A stretch of 64,000 bases of DNA from contig NZ_CP157875.1 of the NCBI RefSeq assembly GCF_040215105.1, forward strand, positions 1,665,501 to 1,729,500. Reading direction: 5' to 3'. Made by a program: the position numbers and the translations under genes. Below are positions 45,799 through 53,888 of the stretch, piece by piece. The notes beneath the pieces are model-generated. The model worked only from the letters and a program-made list of their open reading frames with translations, was not told where the DNA came from and made no database searches. Each line of letters begins with the position of its first letter. The stretch's first letter is position 1. Source of the stretch: Aeromonas veronii. GTDB lineage: Bacteria > Pseudomonadota > Gammaproteobacteria > Enterobacterales > Aeromonadaceae.

Positions 45799-46356
45799 TC
45801 AGAGGGGGGCCAGCACGGTCATCAGCTCCTGCTCGGCGGCCTTGAAGGCCTCGGGATCGGCTGTCTTGGTGCCCACCCCGAATACCCCGGGGTTGCCGAT
45901 GGCCTCCAGCACCTTGGCCAGCGCCCCATCGGCGGCCTTGCGGTCCGCTTCACTCAAGGACGGGAGGATCAAGTCCAGGAAGCGCTTGCTCTTGACCACC
46001 AGCACCTTGGCGGTCTGGTAGTCGCCAAGGTTCTGGCTGGCGCCCTCGAGACGGCGTTCAATCTCGGCCTTGTAGGCGCGGTTGAGCAGGGTCTGGGTGG
46101 CCGCCACGTCCTTGGCCTTGATGGCCTCGGCGAGCGGTGCCTGCAGCACCACCTTGTGATGCTGCTCGAGGTAGCCGAGCTCCTCGGTGAGGCCGGCCAG
46201 CACGGCGCTGGCATCCTGGCCTTCGCTCGCGGCGGTCAGCAACTGTTCGCGGGCGTCGATCAGGGGCTCCTTGCCCGCCGCCGCATAGGAGTAGGCCTGG
46301 GCCTGCCCCATGGTGGTCAGCAACAAAAGGGCGACAAGCGTGCTGCGAAAGATCAT
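45799..46356 (-). CDS. small periplasmic helical protein
   Basis: A 185-residue protein with a clear signal peptide (cleavage near ..GQAQA-YSYA). The mature part is helical, with GVFGVGTKTADPEAFKAAEQEL near the end. It is not recognised. AAGGAG lies 6 bases before the ATG. It sits between the duplicated tails of the FAD oxidoreductase gene and the GT-C genes. A haem- or metal-related role linked to the FTR1 operon is possible but unsupported. Confidence 0.6.
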   Translation of the reverse strand: MIFRSTLVALLLLTTMGQAQAYSYAAAGKEPLIDAREQLLTAASEGQDASAVLAGLTEELGYLEQHHKVVLQAPLAEAIKAKDVAATQTLLNRAYKAEIERRLEGASQNLGDYQTAKVLVVKSKRFLDLILPSLSEADRKAADGALAKVLEAIGNPGVFGVGTKTADPEAFKAAEQELMTVLAPL

Positions 46357-46381
46357 CCAGTTCTCCTTTATCGAGCGTTGT

Positions 46382-46557
46382 GTCAGGCCACGCTCCGGGT
46401 TTCGATCACGGTGTTTTCGTTGCGGTGGTTGAAGGTGACAAGGCGTCTGTCCTCTTCATTTGCCGCCATGTCAGGCCACACTCTGGGTTTCGATCACGGT
46501 GTTTTCGTTGCGGTGGTTGAAGGTGACAAGGCGTCTGTTCGCTTCATTTGCCGCCAT
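46382..46557 (-). repeat. two 88-bp tandem copies of the 3' end of the FAD oxidoreductase gene
   Basis: Units 46382-46469 and 46470-46557 are near-identical (a handful of differences) and resemble the intact gene end at 46558-46650. Read on the minus strand each unit starts ATG GCG GCA and encodes 28 codons ending NHRNENTVIET(R or Q)SVA and TGA, the same last residues as the full gene. They lack several codons (DMVIDG region) present in the gene, so they descend from a diverged copy that was then duplicated. Neither unit has an obvious ribosome-binding site. Confidence 0.85.
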
Positions 46558-46558
46558 G

Positions 46559-47983
46559 TCAGGCCACGCTCTGGGTTTCGATCACGGTGTTTTCGTTGCG
46601 ATGATTGAAGATGGCGTGCCGTCTGTCCACCCCGTCGATCACCATGTCCGCGGCCATCAACCCCATCTCCATGGCGGTGTCGGTGAAGATGTAGCGGAAG
46701 GTCCCCTGGCGGCCGCTCATGATGAGGTTGCCAATCGGCATGAGCTGCTGGATGGCCGCATCCCGCCGCTCCTGATAACCGAGATCCATCAGGGGGTAGG
46801 CATATTCGCTGCGTGCCTCGAAGGTCTCATCCCCGAGCCTGGCGGTATCGACGCCGAGGCTCGCCAGATCCTGGCTGACCCGCTCGCGCAGGGTGGCAAG
46901 GGGGGCCTGCCAGGTGGCATCCCCCGGATTGCAGGGTACCTCCAGCATGACCGAGGTCTTGCCCGCAGGGGCCATGAAGGGACTGCGCCGGCGCGGCTCC
47001 TGCAAGCGGGTGGCGAGGATGTGCGGATCCGAGAGGTACTGCCAGGTGTTGTCCGACAGGTTCTCTTGATTGAGCGGCATGTTGATAAAGCGCAGGGCGC
47101 GGTAGTGCAGGGAGCAGGGCAGGCCGAGGTGCGCGCAGGTGAGCGGCAGGGGCAGGGTGGAGATCACCTGCTCAAAGTGCTCCTCATGCTCGCTGCCATC
47201 CTGTTGCCAGTGCACCCGCTGGATGCGGCCATCAGCCTCGGCGAGGCGGGTGATGGTGGCCCCCGTCCTGAGCTCGACCCCTTCTGCTATCAGCCGCTCA
47301 CCCAGGGTGGTGAAGATCTGGCCGAAGCCGTATTTGGGGTAGCGGTACTTGCGGGCATAGGTGCGCACCGAGAGGTTGCCCTTGCGCCTTGGCAGCAGGC
47401 GACGGGCCACGTCTTTCAAATCGATGAGGCTGATGCGCTGGCCGGCCCAGTCGGCGGAGAGCCTGTCCGGGTTGATGCCCCACAGCTTGGCCGTGTAACC
47501 CTCGAAGAACTGGCGATAGAGGGTGCGGCCGAAATGGCTCTGGATCCACTCGGCAAAGCTCGCCTTGGCAAAGTCGGCGGGCTTGCTCGCGAAGGGGAGC
47601 AGCAGCAGATCCTTCACCGCCCCCGCCATCAGGGAGAGGGGCGCGGTCTTGAGCAGATTCGGCAGGTTGAGGGGGTAGTCATAGGTGCGACCGCCGAAGC
47701 GGATGACGCTCTTGCGCTCCGCGTGCAGCAAATCGTCCCCCATCAGCTCGTCGATGAAGGCGAGCAGCTCGGGGTTCTTGGTGATGAAGCGGTGGCCGCC
47801 GTAGTCGAAGCGGTAGTCTCCGTCCCGGCCCGCGAAACGTTGGGTAGCACACATGCCCCCGACCACGGCCTCCTGTTCGAACAGGGTGACCGCAAAGCCC
47901 GCACTGCGCAGGCGCCAGGCGGCCATCAGACCGGCAGGCCCAGCGCCCAGTACGGCAATCTTCTTACTGCTGTTATCGCCCAT
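46559..47983 (-). CDS. FAD-dependent oxidoreductase (protoporphyrinogen-oxidase/UDP-galactopyranose-mutase-like)
   Basis: A 474-residue flavoprotein. The FAD-binding motif VLGAGPAGLMAAWRLRSAGF and the second flavin motif FDYGGHRFITKN are at the N-terminus; SVMLEVPCNPGDATW and NLIMSGRQGTFRYIFTDTAMEMGLMAADM close the FAD site. This layout occurs in proteins annotated as protoporphyrinogen-oxidase-like and often found beside glycosyltransferases. The real substrate is open. The start at 47983 is ATG; a TTG one codon upstream is also possible. Two extra copies of its last 28 codons lie downstream. Confidence 0.75.
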   Translation of the reverse strand: MGDNSSKKIAVLGAGPAGLMAAWRLRSAGFAVTLFEQEAVVGGMCATQRFAGRDGDYRFDYGGHRFITKNPELLAFIDELMGDDLLHAERKSVIRFGGRTYDYPLNLPNLLKTAPLSLMAGAVKDLLLLPFASKPADFAKASFAEWIQSHFGRTLYRQFFEGYTAKLWGINPDRLSADWAGQRISLIDLKDVARRLLPRRKGNLSVRTYARKYRYPKYGFGQIFTTLGERLIAEGVELRTGATITRLAEADGRIQRVHWQQDGSEHEEHFEQVISTLPLPLTCAHLGLPCSLHYRALRFINMPLNQENLSDNTWQYLSDPHILATRLQEPRRRSPFMAPAGKTSVMLEVPCNPGDATWQAPLATLRERVSQDLASLGVDTARLGDETFEARSEYAYPLMDLGYQERRDAAIQQLMPIGNLIMSGRQGTFRYIFTDTAMEMGLMAADMVIDGVDRRHAIFNHRNENTVIETQSVA

Positions 47984-48007
47984 CAATCTCTATCCACGGC
48001 TCAAGGA

Positions 48008-48029
48008 GAAAAGGGGGCCCGCAGGCCCC
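48008..48029 (-). terminator. terminator after the FTR1 gene
   Basis: On the minus strand GGGGCC / GGCCCC with a 4-base loop is followed by CTTTTCTCC, 18 bp after the FTR1 stop, separating the iron operon from the FAD oxidoreductase gene. Confidence 0.6.
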
Positions 48030-48046
48030 GTGACTGAAAAAAGGGA

Positions 48047-48883
48047 TTACCCCTGTTTGATCTGGCTCGGTTTGGGTTGGTAGTTGCGATACCAGATGGT
48101 CACGAAGACCGCCAGATAGGCCAGCCAGGTAGCCAGTTGCAGGCCGGCCGGGGAGGCATTGTAGCCGAACAGGGCCCGCAGGAAGGTGCCGAACACGCCC
48201 CTGTCGTCGAGAATGTGACTGATGTTGAACACCGGCTCGGTCCAGAGGGTGATGACTCCCGCCGCCTGCAACATGTTGATGGCAGAGGAGAGCAGACCGG
48301 CGGCGATGATGATGATGAGCAGCCCGGTCCAGCGGAAGAAGGGGGCCAGGGCCACCTTGCGGGTGGAGCGCAGCAGCCCCCACACCAGCACCATGGAGAG
48401 GGCCAGCCCGGCCAGGGCACCGACGAGCCCCTCATGCAGGCTCACTCCTTGCCCCGAGTAGAGCAGGGCCGAGAAGAAGAGCACGGTCTCGAAGCCTTCA
48501 CGCATCACCGCCAGGAAGGCGAGCAGCACCAGGCCAAGCAGGTTGCCGCCGTCGATGGCCGCATCGATGCGCGCCGTCATGGCCCCCACGTGGGATTTGC
48601 CCTGCTTCTGCATCCAGACCGCCATGTAGGTGAGCACCAGGGTGGCGAAGATAAGGATCCCCGCCATCAACAGGTGGTTGTAGCGCTCGCTCTCGAACTG
48701 GCTGACCACCACCTGGAACAGGAAGGCCACGCCCAAGGAGGCAATGAGGCCCAATACGACACCCAGATAGATGAGTTTGTTGTAACGGCTCGCCCCCAGC
48801 TTGGCGAGGTAGGAGAGGCAGATGCCGACCAGCAGGAAGGCTTCCAACCCCTCACGCAGGGTAATGAGGAAACTTGCGAACAT
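48047..48883 (-). CDS. FTR1-family iron permease (EfeU-like)
   Basis: A 278-residue inner-membrane protein with seven helices. Both iron-binding REGLE-type motifs are present: LREGLEAFLLVG at residues 9-20 and MREGFETVLFF near 126. Family members take up iron after Fe(II) is oxidised at the outer face. The ATG shares one base with the stop of the upstream cytochrome gene (TGATG), so the two are translated together. The usual partners EfeO and EfeB are missing; the multihaem cytochrome takes their place. Confidence 0.92.
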   Translation of the reverse strand: MFASFLITLREGLEAFLLVGICLSYLAKLGASRYNKLIYLGVVLGLIASLGVAFLFQVVVSQFESERYNHLLMAGILIFATLVLTYMAVWMQKQGKSHVGAMTARIDAAIDGGNLLGLVLLAFLAVMREGFETVLFFSALLYSGQGVSLHEGLVGALAGLALSMVLVWGLLRSTRKVALAPFFRWTGLLIIIIAAGLLSSAINMLQAAGVITLWTEPVFNISHILDDRGVFGTFLRALFGYNASPAGLQLATWLAYLAVFVTIWYRNYQPKPSQIKQG

Positions 48884-51800
48884 CAGGGATGTGGCTCCAG
48901 GTTGAGGGCATGTAGGGTGGTTCGGGCCTGCAACGACGGGGCTGCCGATGGCAGATCCCGCAGTTGCAGGTGGTTGAGGGTCACGATGGGGGGCTCTGGC
49001 AGATCCGGTTCGCCTTTGCGCACTATGTCGTTGACCCATTTGGGATAAGTTCTGAAATTGAGTTTGATGTCGGCGCTAAAGGGCCCCTTGGCATCCGCCG
49101 GCAGCGGCCAGGTTTCATCACGCCAGCCATCGGCCGGAATGCGGGTGTCTTCCAGGAGCTTGGCGTAGCGCCAGAACTTGAGCCCCACCGGCTTGCCTTG
49201 CGCATCGCCGAACACCTTCCTGAACAGCCGCGCATCTTCAGGCACGGCGCCATTGACCGGCTGGCCGCTTTGCAGCACCACCTGGCCACTGGCATCGGTG
49301 AGGGTCAGTTCCAGCCAGAGCTCGCGGAAATCGGCGACGCCGGTGGGCAGGGCGTGACCGGCGCCGGTGTTGGCGACCCTTACCACCAGCGTTGGTTGTC
49401 CATGCTGCGCGTCGATACGGGCGGAGAGGGTGGCGCTGGATTTGAGCAGCGCCAGGCTCTCTTGTTCGAGTCCTGAATTGCGCAGTCCCACCAGCTGGTG
49501 CTGGGCACCGGTGAAATTGTGGCGATAGAGGCGTGCTTTCAGGGGGCCGTTCTCGGTGGAGCGACCCGCCACGGGGGCGCCGCCATTGCCGGGCTCCGGG
49601 TTCATGTGGCAGTCGATGCAGGTGCGCCGCGTCGCCGGATCTGCTGATGTGGCAAAGCTCGAATTCTGCCACTCATCCCAGGTGTTGACGATGTTGGCGC
49701 CCGTGCCCGGAGCGAATTCGTTGTGGCAGGACTTGCACAGGGCCGCGTCCTGGTAGAAATCCTTCTGATAGGAGGCCTTGTGCATGGCCGGGCGGGCGTT
49801 GATCTGGCGCTCTGCCAGCCAGTGGCGCGCGCTGCCGCCGGGGGCATCCTCGAACACATAGCTCTCGCGATCCTTGAGGTTCACGGTGAAGGCGCTGTTG
49901 CCGCCGGCGTCTTCCAGCCGGGTGATGCGATGGCAGAGCAGGCAGCCGGTGCCCTCTTCCACCACGGGTTTCCCCGTCTGGTGGGCCTTGATGAGGGACA
50001 CGCCCCCTCGCTCAAGCATATGGGAGCCCTTGGGCAGGTCGGTCTGGCCGGTCAGCACCTGCTGGGGCATGTGACAGCCCTGGCACCATTGGCCGAAGGC
50101 CTCCCCCTCGGTCTCGCGGGCAAGTGCCTGCACCGCCTTGTAGTAGGGGTGAGAGTTGCCCATCAGCCGATGGTTGCTGTCGCTCCAGTCCGCAAACGCC
50201 TGTTGGTGGCAGTTCTGGCAGGAGGCGGAGTTGAGCCACTCCTTCGGATGGGTGACGGGGGCCTTGGCCGGATCCGTGCGCGGGGCGTCGAGACGCAGCC
50301 AGTTGGCGAGATAGGGCAGGTTGCCATCGGCGGTCACGAAGGCGTGCAAGTCCTCCATCATGGCCTTGACCTCGGGCTGGGGCCTGGCGGGATCCACCGG
50401 CTCAGCGCCGTCGCGGCCGTCATGGCCCATGCCGCCCTGGGTCTGCTGGATCATGCGCAGGTACTCGCCGACAAAATCCCCCGCCACCATGTTGGCGAGG
50501 TTGGCGTGACCGTTGATGGCATTGTCCCGGCTCTTCTGGCGGTGGGCCTGCATCAGGAACTTGTTGGTGAAGTTGAACCCGTCCAGGTGGCAGGAGTTGC
50601 AGCTCATCCAGTTGTCCCCCGCCATGGGGAAACGGCCGTTGGCACTGCTGCTGCCGAGCGTGTTGCCAAGCGTGTTACCAAGATTGAACAGCCGCTCGCC
50701 GCGAATGAGGGCGGCAGGGCGGGGGTCGGACTCCACCAGTTTGGCGAAATGGGGACTGTCTACCGTCACCCGGGCGAAAGGGCCGCTGCCGCCCGCCGAG
50801 AGGCGGGTCAGATCCTGGCCCATGGCGTTGTGCACCAGGATGTGATCGCCGTCGATGAGCAGATCCTGAGGATTCTGACCCGGCAGGTGGCGCAGCAGCT
50901 GGGTCGCCTTGGCCCCCCCCTGGAATTTTTTCCGTCTGTGGCGGTTGCTGTTCTGCTTGCCGCTGCGAGAGAGATCGAACACCAGCAGATCTTCCGAGCC
51001 CGCCAGGGTCAGGTAGACCCGCTTGCCGTCGGCGGCGAAGCGGGCGGCGAAGGGGTTGGAGACAATCTGGCTGCGGTTGCCGACGTTGGGCAGGTTGATC
51101 TGCAAGAACAGCTGCTTGCGCTCATCCACCCGCTCGGTTTCGCTGCCAAGATCGATGATGGAGACCGCCGGGAAGACGGTGCTCTGGAACTGGAAGGGGT
51201 GGTCGAAGCTCCAGAGTACATGGGGCAACCAGGCCTCGCTGCCATCGGGGGAGAGACTGATGCCATCGAGCAGACGCGGCAGCCCCTGGGAGTCGCTTGG
51301 CGTGGCGCTGTGGGTCTCGGCCAGGGTGATGAGCTTGGGTTTTTCAATGGCCGCCGCCGTGGGCGCCTTGCCCAGTTTTTTCAGGTTGTAGATGGCGAGC
51401 TGGCCCGTCATGGCGTGGGTCAGCAGCAGGCGGTCGTCATCGGTGAGCGCCAGCCCGCGCGGGGTCTCGGCGGTCGGGAGATCCAGCTGCAGATCGCCAT
51501 TCTCGTCATAGGCCTGCAGGCGCGCCGATTCGAACAGGGTGATCCAGAACCAGCGCCGCTTGGGATCGAAGATGACGCCGTAGGGTCTGTGGCCTGTGGG
51601 GATGATCTTCCTGAGGTCGAGATCTTCATCCAGCAGCAGCAGGCGATCACCGCTGTAGTCGGTGACCAGCAGGGTGCCGTCATCGGCGCGCGCCAGCTGG
51701 CGCAGGTCGCCGCCAAGGCGAGCCTCCTTGATCCGCTTGCCGCTGTCTCGCTCGATCAGGGTTATGGAGCCGCCGCTCTGGTTGGCGCTCAACAGGCGCT

Positions 51801-51903
51801 GTGCCTTGCCCTCGTCATAGGCCTGCAGGGACGAGCCCATCTGCTGGGCCTGCGCCAGCAGGGAGGTGACGATGAGCAGGCAGGGGAGAAGCCACTTCAT
51901 CAT
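48883..51903 (-). CDS. beta-propeller hexaheme cytochrome c
   Basis: A 1006-residue periplasmic protein with signal peptide (MKWLLPCLLIVTSLLAQAQ). Residues of about 30-390 form a YncE/NHL-like beta-propeller (repeats such as LLVTDYSGDRLLLLDEDL, RGLALTDDDRLLLTHAM). Six CxxCH haem sites follow: CNSCH (about 434), CQNCH (560), CQGCH (606), CLLCH (653), CKSCH (722) and CIDCH (761). The C-terminal 200 residues are beta-rich (VRVANTGAGHALPTGVADFRE). It should move electrons in the periplasm. Its gene lies between a cytochrome-b-like gene (3 nt away) and the FTR1 permease gene (1-nt overlap), which suggests it accepts electrons from Fe(II) or supplies them during iron uptake. Confidence 0.85.
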   Translation of the reverse strand: MMKWLLPCLLIVTSLLAQAQQMGSSLQAYDEGKAQRLLSANQSGGSITLIERDSGKRIKEARLGGDLRQLARADDGTLLVTDYSGDRLLLLDEDLDLRKIIPTGHRPYGVIFDPKRRWFWITLFESARLQAYDENGDLQLDLPTAETPRGLALTDDDRLLLTHAMTGQLAIYNLKKLGKAPTAAAIEKPKLITLAETHSATPSDSQGLPRLLDGISLSPDGSEAWLPHVLWSFDHPFQFQSTVFPAVSIIDLGSETERVDERKQLFLQINLPNVGNRSQIVSNPFAARFAADGKRVYLTLAGSEDLLVFDLSRSGKQNSNRHRRKKFQGGAKATQLLRHLPGQNPQDLLIDGDHILVHNAMGQDLTRLSAGGSGPFARVTVDSPHFAKLVESDPRPAALIRGERLFNLGNTLGNTLGSSSANGRFPMAGDNWMSCNSCHLDGFNFTNKFLMQAHRQKSRDNAINGHANLANMVAGDFVGEYLRMIQQTQGGMGHDGRDGAEPVDPARPQPEVKAMMEDLHAFVTADGNLPYLANWLRLDAPRTDPAKAPVTHPKEWLNSASCQNCHQQAFADWSDSNHRLMGNSHPYYKAVQALARETEGEAFGQWCQGCHMPQQVLTGQTDLPKGSHMLERGGVSLIKAHQTGKPVVEEGTGCLLCHRITRLEDAGGNSAFTVNLKDRESYVFEDAPGGSARHWLAERQINARPAMHKASYQKDFYQDAALCKSCHNEFAPGTGANIVNTWDEWQNSSFATSADPATRRTCIDCHMNPEPGNGGAPVAGRSTENGPLKARLYRHNFTGAQHQLVGLRNSGLEQESLALLKSSATLSARIDAQHGQPTLVVRVANTGAGHALPTGVADFRELWLELTLTDASGQVVLQSGQPVNGAVPEDARLFRKVFGDAQGKPVGLKFWRYAKLLEDTRIPADGWRDETWPLPADAKGPFSADIKLNFRTYPKWVNDIVRKGEPDLPEPPIVTLNHLQLRDLPSAAPSLQARTTLHALNLEPHP

Positions 51904-51906
51904 GGC

Positions 51907-52356
51907 TCAGGGACGCCACTTGAGCAGGGTCCAGCGCCAGGCGTGGCGCAAGACCAGGGGAGTGAGCGCCAGGGCGCTGAGCCAGTGGGCCCAGCTCGCC
52001 AGGTTGCCGAGACTGTCCCCCGGTGTGCCGTGCAATACCAGCACCAGGCCGCTGCCGAGGCAGACCAGCAGCAGGGCTTCGATGATCTGGCCCGTGGTGC
52101 GCAAAAACGGCTTGCGACTGTGGCGCAGCAGACGGCGATGAGAGAGCCAGAAAGCGCCAAACAGCAGGGGGAAGAGGGAGAGGGAGAGCATGACATGGAG
52201 GAACAGGTTCCAGCGCGCCAGAGACCAGACGGGGGTCAGGGGCTCCCACAGCAGCAGACCGGAGAAAAACATCAGGTAGAGGCTGCCTTCGGCGGCCTGA
52301 TGGTGATAGGCCAGCCATCGCCAGAAGTGTCGTGGTGAGAGAGAAAGGCTTGTCAT
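51907..52356 (-). CDS. four-helix cytochrome-b-like membrane protein
   Basis: A 149-residue inner-membrane protein with four helices and histidines placed within or near them (WLAYHHQAAEG, FLHVMLSLSL, LSHRRLLRH, WAHWLSAL, VLRHAWRW), as in small di-haem b-type cytochromes. First gene of the iron/cytochrome operon. It probably links the quinone pool with the periplasmic hexaheme protein. The start at 52356 (MTSLSLSPRHFW) is chosen over an upstream ATG at 52395 because the extra residues look unrelated. Confidence 0.65.
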   Translation of the reverse strand: MTSLSLSPRHFWRWLAYHHQAAEGSLYLMFFSGLLLWEPLTPVWSLARWNLFLHVMLSLSLFPLLFGAFWLSHRRLLRHSRKPFLRTTGQIIEALLLVCLGSGLVLVLHGTPGDSLGNLASWAHWLSALALTPLVLRHAWRWTLLKWRP

Positions 52357-52412
52357 ACAGGCTCCAGCACCCGGGCATTCAACCCGGGTGAGCAAGTCTA
52401 CCTTGGGGTAAC

Positions 52413-52431
52413 CGTAATGAAAAGAGTTATC
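52413..52431 (-). promoter_or_regulatory. Fur-box-like site ahead of the FTR1/cytochrome operon
   Basis: On the minus strand GATAACTCTTTTCATTACG matches the 19-bp Fur consensus GATAATGATAATCATTATC at 12 positions, with both ends (GATAA and CATTA) intact. It lies 57 bp before the first gene. Iron repression would fit the operon, but the match is moderate. Confidence 0.4.
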
Positions 52432-52472
52432 AATTTCGCTCTTGATGAATAAACCCTGAATGAAAAGGGTGG

Positions 52473-52958
52473 CTATTTATGATCCGCCAGCCGCTCGGTG
52501 ACCGCATAGATGAGGGCCGCGGCGGAGAAGGCGAGGAAGACGATGACCGACCATTTCATCTCCACTTCATTGCCGACCCCGTCTTCCAGGAAGGCTTTGA
52601 GCACCTCTATGCCCGCGATGGTCACCAGGGAGTTGATGACGATGAGCTTCAGGGAGGCAAAGTTTATCTTGCTGAGCCAGTTGTCGCCGAGGGCCTCGCG
52701 CTGCTCCTGGGTCTGGATGAACTGCACGAAACCACAGACCGCCACCAAGATCAGCATCTGCGCCACCAGTACGAAGTCCACCAGGGTCAGCACACCGGTG
52801 ATGAGGTCCATATAGGGGATCTCGATGATGTCGCGGCACAGCACATAGAGCTGCATGGCGAACTTCACCATCAGCAGGGCAACGCAGACCAGAATGGCCA
52901 CGTAAAAGGGAAACATCATCAGCCGGCTGCCGTTGAGCATGAAGTTGAAGCGGCGCAT
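52473..52958 (-). CDS. yqhA: YqhA family (UPF0114) inner-membrane protein
   Basis: A 161-residue membrane protein with four helices. Its plan matches E. coli YqhA: early helix with FPFYVAILVCVALLMVKF, the acidic helix LVDFVLVAQMLILVAVCGF, the conserved WLSKINFASLKLIVINSLVTI and a last helix WSVIVFLAFSAAALIYAV. Function unknown. Confidence 0.85.
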   Translation of the reverse strand: MRRFNFMLNGSRLMMFPFYVAILVCVALLMVKFAMQLYVLCRDIIEIPYMDLITGVLTLVDFVLVAQMLILVAVCGFVQFIQTQEQREALGDNWLSKINFASLKLIVINSLVTIAGIEVLKAFLEDGVGNEVEMKWSVIVFLAFSAAALIYAVTERLADHK

Positions 52959-53888
52959 GCAGACTCCTTAACGAATTGAAATTACGCTGATTATGGCGTG
53001 TATCGGCGGGCTTGGGCAGTCACCATGACAAAATGGCTGGCAGGGTTGGGCGCCGACGCATCACCCGGTCGTGCGTCCTCGGGTGGCAGCTTCTATACCT
53101 ATTGCCCGCCAGAGGCCTTTTGGTTCACCAGCCATCGGGAGAAGGTGTCAGCAGACAGCGATCGGGAGCGATATGCCAGGTGAAGGCAAGCGAGCGAGTT
53201 TGTGCAAGGGGGCGGAGAAGATCCCACCGTGCGGAATGAGCAGATGCCGGTGTCCAGACTCTGCATGGCATGTTGCATCACCCATCCCACCATTAACGGT
53301 TGTTTGTATTGCTTATCCTTGATTTGTTGGTTGTATATATCGCCAATTGCCCGATAAATCTCCCTCTTAAGGGGCTCATCAGCCGAGGTCTCGGCCATGC
53401 TCCGATGACTCGAGGCCCGTTGAAGATCCTCGTGGTGCCGACGTCGGCAGACTCTGCACTACGCTGGCAAAAACAGTATCAGGGGAGGCGTGCACAAGCG
53501 GGCCATCTCAGGCTGGCTTGCCAGTCAACGGTGACGAGCCTCGGACGATTGTCTCTCCCGCACGTCTCTTCGCATCTCTCTCGACACAGCCGCTCAAGAC
53601 GGCTTCTTCACTGTTTCATCCACAGCCCACCTGGTGGAAGACTCAAATGCGGTCTGAATATTCCATCATTTATGCATTTCTTATGTTCTATTGAAAGCGC
53701 CATAAACCCTGTTAAATACAAGGTTACAGGCGAGTTTCAAATGAAAAGCAAATTGCATAATTAGTGAATGACATGTTGTGTTCGGAAAACAATCAGCTAG
53801 GATGTGACGGCTTGAGGATAGGAACATCACTGGCTGATTGATACCAGCCAGCACACAACCCTGCGCAGTTGTTCAAAAAGAGAGAAGC
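52959..53888. other. 930-bp stretch without a convincing gene
   Basis: A minus-strand open frame at 53099-53398 begins MAETSADEPLKREIYRAIGD and looks protein-like for about 50 residues before turning Pro/Ser/Arg-rich, and it has a poorly placed ribosome-binding site; it could be the front end of a decayed gene. The part 53640-53890 is AT-rich and probably holds the promoter of the following chemoreceptor gene. Confidence 0.45.

Noticed and set aside
46382-46650. Regular 88-bp repeats as a CRISPR array
   Set aside because: The units abut with no spacers, are only three, and clearly derive from the end of a protein gene.
46156-48037. Plus-strand frames over the FAD oxidoreductase and its repeats
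   Set aside because: Antisense to a complete flavoprotein; no ribosome-binding sites.
49723-52338. Long plus-strand frame of 871 codons opposite the cytochrome gene
   Set aside because: It is the antisense shadow of the hexaheme cytochrome; the minus-strand reading has a signal peptide, six CxxCH motifs and gene couplings.
53300-53764. Plus-strand 154-codon frame
   Set aside because: Composition is unlike a protein, with no ribosome-binding site and no motifs.
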